From NCBI RefSeq assembly GCF_036924745.1, contig NZ_JAZHSD010000001.1, positions 3,720,001 to 3,784,000 on the forward strand: a stretch of 64,000 nt of DNA, given 5' to 3'. The notes below the pieces were generated by a model. That model saw nothing but the letters and a program-made list of their open reading frames with translations. It was not told the DNA's origin and made no database searches. Shown one piece after another: positions 18,541-26,752 of the stretch (the stretch's first letter is position 1; each line of letters starts with the position of its first letter). The position numbers and the translations under genes were made by a program. This stretch comes from Bradyrhizobium sp. AZCC 1693 (GTDB lineage Bacteria; Pseudomonadota; Alphaproteobacteria; Rhizobiales; Xanthobacteraceae).

Positions 18541-19107
18541 ATGTTCACGGTGTTCCGGGGTGGCAAGAGCGGGGCGTGGCGGGTGACGCGGTTCGCGCCG
18601 GTGAAGGGCGCGGCGCTTTCGCCGACGCCATCGATGTCGGTCGTGCATTCGCTGTCGATCGCGCTGCCGATGCTGCCGTCAGCAACCTCGTGGCGGCTGG
18701 CCGGCGTCGCCAGCCACCTGCGCTATACCGAGCGGCCCGAGAAGGAGCAGCTTGTCGCCGTGCAGGCCGAGATCGGCCGGCCCGAGGCGACGTACGCGGC
18801 GCTGATCCCGATCAAGAAATCGGCGGCGTGGTGGGAACTGACCCAGGAGGAGCGGCGGCAGATTTTTGAGGACCGATCGCACCACATCGCGAACAGCCTG
18901 AAATATCTGCCGGCGATCGCCCGCCAGCTCTATCACTGCCGCGACCTCGGCGAGACCTTCGACTTCCTGACCTGGTTCGAATACGCGCCTGCGCATGCGG
19001 ACGAATTCGAGGAACTGGTCCGCACGCTGCGCGCCACCGAGGAATGGCGCTATGTCGAGCGCGAGGTGGATATCCGCATGGAGCGCGAGCGGCTGGATGC
19101 GGGCTGA
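18541..19107 (+). CDS. cld: short chlorite-dismutase-like heme protein
   Basis: The 188-residue product closely resembles, from memory, the short dimeric chlorite dismutase of Nitrobacter winogradskyi: MFTVFRGGKSGAW at the start, KSAAWWELTQEERR, the SHHIANSLKYLPAIARQLYH segment and FDFLTWFEYAP. Candidate proximal heme ligand H115 and distal arginine R128 are 13 residues apart, as in active enzymes that split chlorite into chloride and oxygen. Activity is inferred from these residues. It has no signal peptide, so it is cytoplasmic. There is no perchlorate or chlorate reductase gene nearby, so detoxification or another heme role is likelier than respiration. Confidence 0.85.
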   Translation: MFTVFRGGKSGAWRVTRFAPVKGAALSPTPSMSVVHSLSIALPMLPSATSWRLAGVASHLRYTERPEKEQLVAVQAEIGRPEATYAALIPIKKSAAWWELTQEERRQIFEDRSHHIANSLKYLPAIARQLYHCRDLGETFDFLTWFEYAPAHADEFEELVRTLRATEEWRYVEREVDIRMERERLDAG

Positions 19108-19115
19108 CCCATTCT

Positions 19116-19252
19116 CGTGCCCCAGCTTAGCAGCGCAGCACGAAAGTGCTGCGCTGCTAAGCCGGGGCCCACGCTTGCGGCGTAACGGGCTTGGGCTTGG
19201 GTCCCGGCTCTGCGGCGCAGCGCTACGCACCGCACCGCGTCCGGGACAAGAG
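19116..19252. repeat. interspersed palindromic repeat
   Basis: A strong hairpin AGCAGCGCAGCAC-GAAA-GTGCTGCGCTGCT is followed by GGGTCCCGGCTCTGCG and CGTCCGGGACAAG. It lies between the convergent ends of the chlorite-dismutase-like and cyclotransferase genes and could also act as a bidirectional terminator. Confidence 0.5.
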
Positions 19253-19254
19253 AG

Positions 19255-19653
19255 CTAGTTCTCCAGAAACTTCCCCGAGGCGATCTGTGGCAGGCCGGTG
19301 ACCGGCCAGTTGTAGACATAGGTCCACGCCTCGCCGGCCGCGCCGTCCTCCTCCGTCACGGACAGCATGCGGCGGATATATTCGGTCGGCTCCGGAAAAC
19401 CCGCGCCGCAGGCCTCATACATGTCGAACTCGCCGAGCAAAGCGTCGCGGTCGCGCAGGCGGTACAATTCGCCGAACACGATGTCACCAGCGTCGTCCGA
19501 GAGCACGAGCCCCGGATAATGCTTGATCAGGTAGAGCCGGCCGCGGCAGGTGGCGGTCCCGAGAAAATCCGCGCTGCGCGACAGAAGCTGCGCCATCGGA
19601 TGGTCGAAGCCGCGCATCAGCGTGCCGTAGACGAACAGTCGATCTGAAATCAT
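19255..19653 (-). CDS. gamma-glutamylcyclotransferase-like protein (AIG2/GGCT fold)
   Basis: A 132-residue cytoplasmic protein with FVYGTLMRGFDHP at the N-terminus, the substrate-binding loop of the GGCT fold. GELYRLRDRDALLGEFDMYEAC follows, with E in the position of the catalytic acid. The family turns gamma-glutamyl amines or peptides into 5-oxoproline plus the free amine. The actual substrate is unknown. The Tyr-rich C-terminal strand AWTYVYNWPV also fits. Confidence 0.85.
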   Translation of the reverse strand: MISDRLFVYGTLMRGFDHPMAQLLSRSADFLGTATCRGRLYLIKHYPGLVLSDDAGDIVFGELYRLRDRDALLGEFDMYEACGAGFPEPTEYIRRMLSVTEEDGAAGEAWTYVYNWPVTGLPQIASGKFLEN

Positions 19654-19664
19654 GGGCTTTCTAT

Positions 19665-19762
19665 GTCATTGCGAGCGCAGCGAAGCAATCGGGCCGCAAG
19701 CCGCGACATCGATTGCTTCCGCCTTCGCTCGTTGAGCTACGGCGGACACGGTCGCAATGACG
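19665..19762. repeat. interspersed repeat, GTCATTGCGAGCG...CGCAATGAC type
   Basis: About 98 bases begin GTCATTGCGAGCGCAGCGAA and end GGTCGCAATGAC, an inverted pair at the borders, with CAATCGG...CGATTG inside. I recall this as a widespread dispersed element in Bradyrhizobium and relatives. It sits between the cyclotransferase and transglutaminase genes. Confidence 0.6.
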
Positions 19763-19788
19763 GTGTCAGCCGACCCCGATCGCCATGG

Positions 19789-20709
19789 TCAGACCTTCTC
19801 CGCCTGCGGCGCTTCGCGTTGCTCTTCCGGCTCTTCGCCGACGGAAACGACCTCGATGTGGACCTCCATGCCCGCGAACGCGTCGGTCGGGCCGAGATAC
19901 GTTCCGTGCAGCGGAATCGCCTGACGCGGGTCGCGGGCGACTGCGACGCGGATCAGGTCGCGGGTGCCGACGATGCCGTTGGTCGGATCGAACTCGATCC
20001 ATCCCGCACTCGGCAGATAGACCTGCACCCAGGCATGGGTCGAGCCCCCGCCGACATAGCCATGCGCGCGGTCGCCGGGAATGAAGACATAGCCGGAGAC
20101 GAAACGCGCGGCGATGCCGAGCCGGCGCAGCGCCTCGATCATGAACAGCGCATAGTCGCGGCAGGTGCCGGAGCCGGTCTGCAGCGTGTCGAGCGGATGC
20201 TGGGTGCCCTGCTCGTGGCGCTTGCGATAGGTAAAGGCCTCGCGGATGCCATGCGTCATGCCGCTCAGGATGTTGAAGGTCGGCGTCGGCCCCTCGGCGT
20301 CGAGAAATTTTCGGGCCCAGGCCGACAGTTCGCCATGCGGATCGCCATATTGCGGCGTGACGAACTGCAGCAGGTCCGGGAATTCCTCGTCGTCATAGAG
20401 GAAGGGATAGAAATAAGCGGGATCGTCCGCAGTGAGCGCGAACTCTTCCTCCGGATTGTGCTCCACCGTCACGGTCGAGGTGAACGACAAGGTGTCGGCG
20501 CGCTCGTCGAAGGTAGCGATCGCAACGCTGTTGCCGAACACATCGTGAATCCAGCGCAGCCGCATCGGCTGCGGCTCGATATCGAGACTGCTGGACAGCA
20601 CCCGCAGGTCATGACCGTCGCGCGGGCGCAGCATGATGCGGTGCTCGCCGAACGCGACGGGACGGCTGTAGCGATAAACGGTCTTGTGGTTGATGGTCAG
20701 GAGCGGCAT
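19789..20709 (-). CDS. transglutaminase-like cysteine peptidase family protein
   Basis: A 306-residue protein with an N-terminal beta-sandwich domain (TINHKTVYRYSRPV, then PQPMRLRWIHDVFGN) and a transglutaminase-core domain holding a Cys-His-Asp triad: C183 in GSGTCRDYA, H225 in STHAWVQVY, D241 in FDPTNG. Such proteins are proposed to be peptidases or amide-modifying enzymes. ATG 20709 is preferred over the TTG two codons upstream. It is divergent from the N-formylglutamate amidohydrolase-like gene with a 100-base gap. Confidence 0.88.
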   Translation of the reverse strand: MPLLTINHKTVYRYSRPVAFGEHRIMLRPRDGHDLRVLSSSLDIEPQPMRLRWIHDVFGNSVAIATFDERADTLSFTSTVTVEHNPEEEFALTADDPAYFYPFLYDDEEFPDLLQFVTPQYGDPHGELSAWARKFLDAEGPTPTFNILSGMTHGIREAFTYRKRHEQGTQHPLDTLQTGSGTCRDYALFMIEALRRLGIAARFVSGYVFIPGDRAHGYVGGGSTHAWVQVYLPSAGWIEFDPTNGIVGTRDLIRVAVARDPRQAIPLHGTYLGPTDAFAGMEVHIEVVSVGEEPEEQREAPQAEKV

Positions 20710-20811
20710 CGTCAAACAATCATCGATTCTGGTACGTCTAATCTAGGTCGAATCCTGCTCAATTGTAGATCGGGGTGCCGATTCGATAGGCACTGCTTTA
20801 AGGAAAACGCT

Positions 20812-21615
20812 TTGGACGACGCCGCCGATACAACACTACTCCTCAGCTCCGAAGACGTTCCTCCGGTCCACGAATTCAACGCCGCGGGACGCTCGCCGTT
20901 CCTGTTGACCTGCGACCACTACGGAAGGCTGATCCCGCGCATACTCGGCGATCTCGGCCTGCCGGAGAGCGAATTGACGCGCCATATCGCCTGGGACATC
21001 GGCATTGCCGGCGTCGCGGAGGCACTCTCAAAACATCTCGACGCCCATCTGATCGTGCAGCGCTACTCCCGGCTCGTCATCGACTGCAACCGCCCGCTCG
21101 ATGTCGCAAGCTCGATCCCGCGCATCAGCGAGGCGACCACGATTTCCGGCAACGAGGGCATTTCGCGCGAGGCCGCCGCGATGCGGCGCGCGCAGGTCTT
21201 CGATCCCTACCACCGGCGCATCGGCGAGATCATCGACCGGCGCGGCAGCGCAGGAATGCCGACGGTGCTGGTGTCGCTGCACAGCTTTACGCCCATTTAT
21301 GCCGGCATAGCGCGGCCCTGGCATATCGGCACGCTCTATCACCGCGACACGCATCTGCCGCCGCTGCTGCTAAAGCTGCTGCGCGCCGAGGGCGATCTCG
21401 TGGTCGGCGACAACGAGCCCTATGCGGTCAGCGACGAGACCGACTACACGATTCCTGTGCATGGCGAGGCGCGCGGGCTGATGAACACGGGGATCGAAAT
21501 CCGCCAGGACCTGATCTCGGATCCCGCGGGCGAGAAAGCGTGGGCCGAGCGGCTGGCGCGAATCTTTGCTGAAATCGAGCCCATGCTGCGCGCGCAGCAA
21601 TTGCTGTCCGCCTAG
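20812..21615 (+). CDS. N-formylglutamate amidohydrolase family protein
   Basis: The 267-residue product has the family motifs FLLTCDHYGRLIP, HIAWDIGIAGVAEAL, VIDCNRPLD, VSLHSFTP and GTLYHRD, with His/Asp/Glu residues fitting a metal-dependent carboxypeptidase-like site. Family members release formate or related groups from N-formylglutamate in histidine breakdown; no hut genes are near, so the substrate may differ. I choose the TTG at 20812 because AAGGA lies 7 bases upstream; the frame stays open far upstream over the antisense of the transglutaminase gene. Its 3' end overlaps the next gene by 4 bases, tail to tail. Confidence 0.85.
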   Translation: MDDAADTTLLLSSEDVPPVHEFNAAGRSPFLLTCDHYGRLIPRILGDLGLPESELTRHIAWDIGIAGVAEALSKHLDAHLIVQRYSRLVIDCNRPLDVASSIPRISEATTISGNEGISREAAAMRRAQVFDPYHRRIGEIIDRRGSAGMPTVLVSLHSFTPIYAGIARPWHIGTLYHRDTHLPPLLLKLLRAEGDLVVGDNEPYAVSDETDYTIPVHGEARGLMNTGIEIRQDLISDPAGEKAWAERLARIFAEIEPMLRAQQLLSA

Positions 21616-22586
21616 CCGTGCACCGCCGCATAATACGCGACGCCCCAGATAAAGGTGACGGACGCCCAGAGTATCCAGATCTGGCTAACGTGAGGCTCCA
21701 GCACGGCTTCCGACGGATTAAGCGGATTGACGTAGACTTTGACTTTGGCGCCGGTGGGATATTTTCGGGCGAAGCGCTCCACCAGGCCCCTCGACGTCGA
21801 CGAGACCTTGCCGCCGAGGCTGGCGTGCTGGCTAACATAATCGATGCCGTTGAAGCGATACGCGAAGGAAACCTTGGACTGGAACGTGAGCTGGCTGCGT
21901 TCGGCGGGCTCCGACGGCGCGGACATGAATTGTTCGAGGCCCGATGATTTGATGGTGCCGGGCACGACCGGCCATTTCCTCGCCAGCGAAGCCTGGCGGT
22001 GCAGCGCCAGCCCGAACAGCGCAATCAGAAATCCGAACGCGCTCATGGCGACGACAAACGGCGACACTTTGGGGTTCGTGAGATGTTTCGATGCGAATTC
22101 AGTCAGCTGATGCAGGCCGAAAGCCGAGCCGAACACGATCGCCAGCACGATCGCCGTTCCGATTCCGAGGCAGCCCCATAGGCCCTTCGGCAGGTCGCGC
22201 TCCAGCACCGCCTGGTCCGGATGCAGCGGATTGTAATAGACGGTGACAACGGTGCCGACCGGATATTTCGCGATGGTCTCCGCGACCTCGAAATTTCCGC
22301 GATCCTCGCCGATGCTGACACGGTTGTTGCGCAGCTTGCGGCCCGCGACGGAATATTCGTAGACGACGTTGGCGAAGTTGCGCTGTTCGATCCGATGCCT
22401 GTCCTGGCGGTCGCTGTCGATCACCTCGACGTCGCGCACTTCCGCCTTCGAGATCACGACCTTGCCCGGCGCAGACGGCCAATCGCGGGCCGCGCGCACC
22501 TGCAGGCTCTTGTACGCGGCTGCGACCAGAATCAGCCCGAGCGGCGCCAGCAGCATCGCATAGACGAACCACGGCAGATCGGGCAC
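21612..22586 (-). CDS. membrane protein with two DUF3592 domains
   Basis: A 324-residue protein built as an internal duplication. Each half has a transmembrane helix, a DUF3592 beta-domain ending in YNPLHPDQAVLE (first) or YVNPLNPSEAVLE (second), and another helix. The halves also share WPSAPGKV / WPVVPGTI and KYPVGTVVTVYY / KYPTGAKVKVYV. The domains probably face the periplasm. Function unknown; DUF3592 appears in many uncharacterised membrane proteins. Confidence 0.82.
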   Translation of the reverse strand: MPDLPWFVYAMLLAPLGLILVAAAYKSLQVRAARDWPSAPGKVVISKAEVRDVEVIDSDRQDRHRIEQRNFANVVYEYSVAGRKLRNNRVSIGEDRGNFEVAETIAKYPVGTVVTVYYNPLHPDQAVLERDLPKGLWGCLGIGTAIVLAIVFGSAFGLHQLTEFASKHLTNPKVSPFVVAMSAFGFLIALFGLALHRQASLARKWPVVPGTIKSSGLEQFMSAPSEPAERSQLTFQSKVSFAYRFNGIDYVSQHASLGGKVSSTSRGLVERFARKYPTGAKVKVYVNPLNPSEAVLEPHVSQIWILWASVTFIWGVAYYAAVHG

Positions 22587-22670
22587 GAAATTCTCCCCCA
22601 GAACGGGCGGGAAATCCGCCCCGTTCCTCAGACGCGCCGAGGCCGCGAATGGTTCAATTGGCGGGAAAGA

Positions 22671-23288
22671 CTACCTTGCCCGCGTCAGCGCCAGCCAGAT
22701 GCCGCCGCCGATCATGAAGCCGCCGGAGACGCGCGACAGCAACCGCGTGCGCTGCTTGGAGAAGAACAATCGCGCCCGGCCGGCCAATAGCGCATAGATG
22801 GCGTCGGTCGTGGCCGCGATCACCATAAAGGTGATGCCGAGCAGCGCCACCTGCGGGAGGTGGTCCTTCTCCATGTCCATGAACTGCGGAATGAAGGCGC
22901 CGAAGAACACCAGCACCTTGGGGTTAGAAAGCAGGACCAGAAAGCCCTGCAGGAAAAACCCGCCGCGCGGCGGCGGCGGCGGTTCATCGGCGTTGACGCC
23001 TTCGACCGGCGAACGGATCAGCTTGATGCCGAGCCAGATCAGATAGGCCGCGCCGGCAAAGCGCACCCAGTCGAACCAGTAGCCCATGGTCGCCATCAGC
23101 GAGGTCAGGCCGACCGCGACGATGCCGATCACGATGGCGAGGCCGGTCTGCGCGCCGGCGCAATTGATCAGCGCCGCGCGGGTGCCGTGCCGCAGGCCGT
23201 TGGCGATCAACAGCGTCACCACCGGACCCGGTAATAGCGCGAGCGCGATACAGGCGGCGACAAAGGCGAGATAGGCTTGAAGGGACAT
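22671..23288 (-). CDS. LysE/RhtB-family translocator
   Basis: The 205-residue, six-helix inner-membrane exporter has LLPGPVVTLLIANGLRHG in the first helices and LSNPKVLVFFGAFIPQF in the middle, both family hallmarks. The proline-rich loop ADEPPPPPRGG between helices 3 and 4 is longer than usual. The start at 23288 gives the normal family N-terminus; the 48 in-frame upstream codons lie in repeat sequence and are not coding. The substrate is unknown. Confidence 0.9.
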   Translation of the reverse strand: MSLQAYLAFVAACIALALLPGPVVTLLIANGLRHGTRAALINCAGAQTGLAIVIGIVAVGLTSLMATMGYWFDWVRFAGAAYLIWLGIKLIRSPVEGVNADEPPPPPRGGFFLQGFLVLLSNPKVLVFFGAFIPQFMDMEKDHLPQVALLGITFMVIAATTDAIYALLAGRARLFFSKQRTRLLSRVSGGFMIGGGIWLALTRAR

Positions 23289-23365
23289 GGGGGAACCCGG
23301 CTGGAGAGCGATTTGGTCATTATGCATGTGAGGGAGGCAGATGGAAGGCGCGCGCGGCTGGTAAG

Positions 23366-23517
23366 CTCCCTCTCCCCGTTCTTTACGGGGAGAGGGTTGG
23401 GGTGAGGGGCTCTCTCCGCGGATGCGCTCCATCGATAGACCTGTACCCCCTCACCCGGATCGCATCTTCGATGCGATCCGACCTCTCCCCGCAAGCGGCC
23501 GCTTGCGGGGAGAGGTC
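23366..23517. repeat. interspersed repeat, CTCCCTCTCCCCGTT...GGGGAGAGGTC type
   Basis: Two hairpins (CTCTCCCCGTTCTTTACGGGGAGAG and CTCTCCCCGCAAGCGGCCGC followed by its complement) flank GGTTGGGGTGAGGGG and its inverted partner CCCCTCACCC. The whole is a large nested palindrome of about 150 bases. It lies upstream of the LysE gene and could fold into a stable RNA structure. Confidence 0.65.
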
Positions 23518-23528
23518 AAGAGGCACCG

Positions 23529-24098
23529 TCACCGTCCTTCCATCGCCGCCATCACCCAGCGCGTCATTTCGCTGCGCGCCAGAAACGCCAGCGCCGCGCG
23601 CCGCAGCTCGGGCGCGTCACCCTTGCCGTGCGCTACCGCGACGAGGAGATCGCAGCCGCGTGAGACTGCGACGCCGATCGCAGTGTGCGGCACGCCGCTG
23701 GACATTTTGAGATCATAGGCCCTGATCCGTCCGGCCAAATCGCCGACCCTGACGACATCGCCCGGCGCCAGCGGTGCAAAATGTTCGCTCAACAGATCGA
23801 GATCGGCGACCCGATCGACCTCATCATCGTCGGCGACGCCACGGTCGCAATTGCAGAAACCCATTTTCGGCCGAACATAGACTTCGACCTCGCCCCCGCA
23901 CGCAGCCGCGCCGCAGCGGAAGGCCTTGCCCGCAGGCCAGCCATCGCGGGCAAACGGCCAGGCGATCTCTTGCCACTCGCCTTTCTCTTCGTCTTGGCGC
24001 GGCGCGACGTGTTGATAGGCGGCAGCGCCCGATAGCGCACCGAGCGCCACGATGGCTGACACAATGAGCGGCCAACGACGCACCGCTCCCGTCCTCAC
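23529..24098 (-). CDS. membrane-anchored hypothetical protein
   Basis: The 189-residue product starts at GTG 24098, which overlaps the TGA of the upstream LVIVD gene (GTGA), so the two are translationally coupled. A single N-terminal transmembrane anchor (WPLIVSAIVALGALSGAAAY) is followed by a periplasmic domain with two Cys pairs (RCGAAACGG and FCNCD). I do not recognise the family. The coupling suggests it works with the exported LVIVD-repeat protein. The frame continues upstream inside the other gene, which is a shadow. Confidence 0.7.
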   Translation of the reverse strand: MRTGAVRRWPLIVSAIVALGALSGAAAYQHVAPRQDEEKGEWQEIAWPFARDGWPAGKAFRCGAAACGGEVEVYVRPKMGFCNCDRGVADDDEVDRVADLDLLSEHFAPLAPGDVVRVGDLAGRIRAYDLKMSSGVPHTAIGVAVSRGCDLLVAVAHGKGDAPELRRAALAFLARSEMTRWVMAAMEGR

Positions 24099-25540
24099 GG
24101 CAGACCGGCGACAGCGCGCGCCGGGCCGGCCAATTCCAGAATGTGCAGGCCGGTATTGGCGCGGTCGACGATGTAGATGTAGCCGCGCTCGTCGGTTTCG
24201 ACATTGTTGGTCTGGATCGCGACCTTGCAGCGATCCTTGCCGTCGATCTTGACGCAGCGCTTGTCGGTCGCCGCCGTGATCGCCGGAATGAAATAGCCGA
24301 CTTCCACCGGGTGATAGGGATCGCGAATGTCGAGCGCGCGCACACCGGCATTGAAGAAGGATATGAACGCCATCTTCTTGTAGAAGACCGGCGCCATGCT
24401 CTCGTTGGAGGAATGCGCGCCGAACCGCCCTCCCCGTTCGCAGAACGCCCCGCTCGCTTCCGACACCGTGTAACTCGATATCATCATCGGCCGGTTCTCG
24501 ACGGTAACATCGGCGAACCACACCATCTGCCGCGGCTCGTTGCATTCGTTCAAAATCGCCTCATCGACGATCATCACGATGTCGCGGGTCTTGCCGTCCT
24601 TGTCGCGGGCGAATTCCGCGATCGGCATGCCCGGCATCGGAAACGTCGTGTGGGCGCCGTTGAATGCCGACATCGCCAGCCGTGCAATTTCCGGGATCCG
24701 CAGATTGTCCGCGGTCGGCTCCCTGGGCCCGTTGAGCAATTTCTCGCGATCGACGATCTGCAGGAAGCCGCCCTTGTTGGTGCCGTAGCCGAAATAGACC
24801 CGGTTGGCGGAAGGCCCGGTCGAGATCGGTCCGTGCAGTTCGGTCGGCACCGCACCCGTCGAGCCGGGCTCCTGGCCGGGCAGGCCGAAATCGCGGATCT
24901 TCTGCGGATGCGCGGGATCGGAGAGATCGTAGACTTGCGTCATGCGGCGGGTGCGCCAGTCTGGCGCGCCCGACACCAGGAAGGCAATGCCGGTGTCGCA
25001 TTCCCACCAGTTCTTGTGCGTGTCCTTTAATCCGGCGATCCGCGTCACCAGCACGGGATTGGCGGGATCGGCCACGTTCCAGATCTCATGCGCCTCACCG
25101 CCAAAAGTCCGCAGCATGTAGACCGCGTTGCGGTCGCCCTTCGGCAGCGCCTTGCCGTCGCAGATCCGCACCATCTGCGCGCCGCCCGCTTCATACTTGC
25201 CTTCCTGGCCCGGCAGGTGGCGCAAATATCTGGGCTGCGCGGGATCGGTGACGTCGACGATCGACGTGCCGTTCGGCTCAGTCTTGCCGGTCTGCGGATT
25301 GACCGGCGCCGGGATATCATCGCTACCGCCGTGATGGCCGATATAGGCGATCCAGCGGTCGCCCTGATGATGGATGGTCGGCTGATAGGCGCTGCGCGCC
25401 TGCAGGTCGCTGGTACCAACCAGCTTCATGTTGAGCGCTTCGGGCGGCGCGCCGATCACCTGTTGCTGCGCGGAAGCGATGGCTGGGTATACGAGGAAAT
25501 AAATCGAGAACGAGGCTGCGAGTTTAAGGCGACCGCTCAT
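24095..25540 (-). CDS. exported LVIVD-repeat beta-propeller protein
   Basis: A 481-residue protein with a signal peptide (cut near ASAQQ). Its body shows repeated blades of the pattern '..hVVDVsDPa.P..' (TSIVDVTDPAQPRYLRHL, EIWNVADPANPVLVTRI, TQVYDLSDPAHPQKIRDF, VRALDIRDPYHPVEVGYF, IYIVDRANTGLHIL), typical of LVIVD repeats. Such propellers act as surface or periplasmic binding scaffolds. The ligand is unknown. The gene pairs with the anchored protein at 23529 through an overlapping stop and start. Confidence 0.8.
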   Translation of the reverse strand: MSGRLKLAASFSIYFLVYPAIASAQQQVIGAPPEALNMKLVGTSDLQARSAYQPTIHHQGDRWIAYIGHHGGSDDIPAPVNPQTGKTEPNGTSIVDVTDPAQPRYLRHLPGQEGKYEAGGAQMVRICDGKALPKGDRNAVYMLRTFGGEAHEIWNVADPANPVLVTRIAGLKDTHKNWWECDTGIAFLVSGAPDWRTRRMTQVYDLSDPAHPQKIRDFGLPGQEPGSTGAVPTELHGPISTGPSANRVYFGYGTNKGGFLQIVDREKLLNGPREPTADNLRIPEIARLAMSAFNGAHTTFPMPGMPIAEFARDKDGKTRDIVMIVDEAILNECNEPRQMVWFADVTVENRPMMISSYTVSEASGAFCERGGRFGAHSSNESMAPVFYKKMAFISFFNAGVRALDIRDPYHPVEVGYFIPAITAATDKRCVKIDGKDRCKVAIQTNNVETDERGYIYIVDRANTGLHILELAGPARAVAGLP

Positions 25541-25621
25541 GTTCCACCCGACTGTTCAAGGCCAATCTGCGCTGGCTGAGCGCACGATAACACAGCGGTG
25601 GGCAGCGCCCAACACACGCCC

Positions 25622-25651
25622 TTGACATGCAACCTTTTGGTTGCCTATTAT
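25622..25651 (+). promoter_or_regulatory. promoter with an embedded ArsR-type operator
   Basis: TTGACA (25622-25627) and TATTAT (25646-25651) are separated by 18 bases. The spacer is almost entirely the perfect inverted repeat GCAACC-TTTT-GGTTGC (25629-25644), placed where a bound dimer would block RNA polymerase. The ATG of the regulator follows only 7 bases after the -10 box, so the mRNA is probably leaderless. The layout predicts self-repression by the ArsR-like protein. Confidence 0.75.
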
Positions 25652-25658
25652 CCAACCC

Positions 25659-25973
25659 ATGGATGAAGTCTTCAAAGCGCTTGCCGATGCGTCGCGGCGC
25701 TCGCTGCTGGACAGGCTTCACGCCAACAACGGACAGACACTGAACGAACTCTGCGACGGCCTCGCCATGACGCGGCAGGCGGTTACAAAACACCTTGGGA
25801 TTCTCGAAGCGGCCAACCTCGTCACCACGCTCAGGCATGGCCGCGAGAAGCTGCACTACATCAATCCGGTTCCGATCCATCAGATCGGCGAACGCTGGAT
25901 CAAGAAATTCGAGCGCGGGAAACTTACAGCGCTCAGCGAGTTGAAACGGCAATTGGAGAAGCGTGATGAGTAA
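25659..25973 (+). CDS. ArsR-type winged-helix regulator of an SRPBCC operon
   Basis: A 104-residue repressor-like protein: LADASRRSLLDRL at the start and the recognition region LAMTRQAVTKHLGILEAANLVTT, then the wing HGREKLHYINP and a C-terminal helix. No metal-binding Cys motif of the classical ArsR type is seen. It belongs to the ArsR-like regulators regularly paired with SRPBCC (AHSA1) proteins. The ATG at 25659 fits the predicted leaderless transcript. Its stop overlaps the next gene by 8 bases, and the promoter contains its likely operator. Confidence 0.9.
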   Translation: MDEVFKALADASRRSLLDRLHANNGQTLNELCDGLAMTRQAVTKHLGILEAANLVTTLRHGREKLHYINPVPIHQIGERWIKKFERGKLTALSELKRQLEKRDE

Positions 25974-26502
25974 GTCCGAGGGCAGTGTCGTGAACGTCGG
26001 TAACTTCAAGCCGGCGATCGTCTACACAATCTATATTGCGTCAACGCCGGAGAAGGTGTGGGAGGCGCTGACACGCGCGGAATTTTCCAGGAAGTATTTC
26101 TCCGGCCATGCGGTCGAGGTCGACCTCAGGGTGGGCGGCGCCTTCATCATGCGCACGCCTGACGGCGCCCTGCATATTTCGGGCGAGGTGATCGAATGCG
26201 CCCCCCTGAAGAAGCTCACCGTCACCTTCAACGTCAACTGGCCGGCGCTGGTGGAAAAGCTCGGGCCGACGCTTGTCACGTACGAGATCGAGCAGACCGG
26301 CGACGCGGTGAAGCTGACGATGCTGCAGTCGCACGATCGAGAGATCAGTGACGATATCCTTTCGGGCGGCCGCACCGGCTGGCCGGCGATCCTGTCGAGC
26401 CTCAAGAGCCTGCTGGAGACCGGCAATGCGATGGTGATCAAGATGCAGCCGCCGGAACGGATGCTGGCCGCGCTGCAGGAAATGGGCATCGGAACGCCGT
26501 AG
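25966..26502 (+). CDS. SRPBCC/AHSA1-family protein
   Basis: The 178-residue product has the START-like fold of AHSA1-type proteins: YTIYIASTPEKVWEALTRAEFSRKYFSG, then VEVDLRVGGAFIMR, GEVIECAPLKKLTVTF and the C-terminal helix GWPAILSSLKSLLETG. Such proteins have a deep hydrophobic pocket for lipophilic ligands. It is translated from the ATG at 25966 inside the end of the regulator gene. The pair may form a ligand-sensing or detoxifying unit; the ligand is unknown. Confidence 0.9.
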   Translation: MSKSEGSVVNVGNFKPAIVYTIYIASTPEKVWEALTRAEFSRKYFSGHAVEVDLRVGGAFIMRTPDGALHISGEVIECAPLKKLTVTFNVNWPALVEKLGPTLVTYEIEQTGDAVKLTMLQSHDREISDDILSGGRTGWPAILSSLKSLLETGNAMVIKMQPPERMLAALQEMGIGTP

Positions 26503-26529
26503 GTCGAACGCCCCCGAAACATCGAAGGA

Positions 26530-26704
26530 CAAGCGAAAAAGCTATTCGACGATTTGCGATCGGCTGACTACCTTCACAACCTCGACAAGCAAACGTTCGC
26601 GGGACAGGGCCGCGCACTTCCCGGCAGAGCTCAACGCCATCCATGCCTTCCGCGAAGGAAACGGCCGCTCGCAGGCCGATGTGATCAGTGGCCTCATTGA
26701 ATGA
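26530..26704 (+). pseudogene. remnant of a Fic/DOC-family gene
   Basis: One forward frame gives KKLFDDLRSADYLHNLDKQ followed by TFAG; at about 26600 the reading shifts to DRAAHFPAELNAIHAFREGN followed by GRSQ, ending at TGA 26702-26704. The HxFxEGNGR motif is the Fic AMPylation signature. The fragment lacks both the N-terminal half and the region after the motif, and it is frameshifted. It was probably the toxin part of a Fic system and is now inactive. Confidence 0.75.
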
Positions 26705-26752
26705 TGGCCTCACACGCCGCCTGCGCCCGAAGCGCAACGACCGTGCAGTTCC

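Noticed and set aside
19663..20811. Long in-frame upstream extension of the N-formylglutamate amidohydrolase-like gene
   Set aside because: It lies antisense to the transglutaminase gene and across a repeat; the protein family starts at about the TTG at 20812, which has a ribosome binding site.
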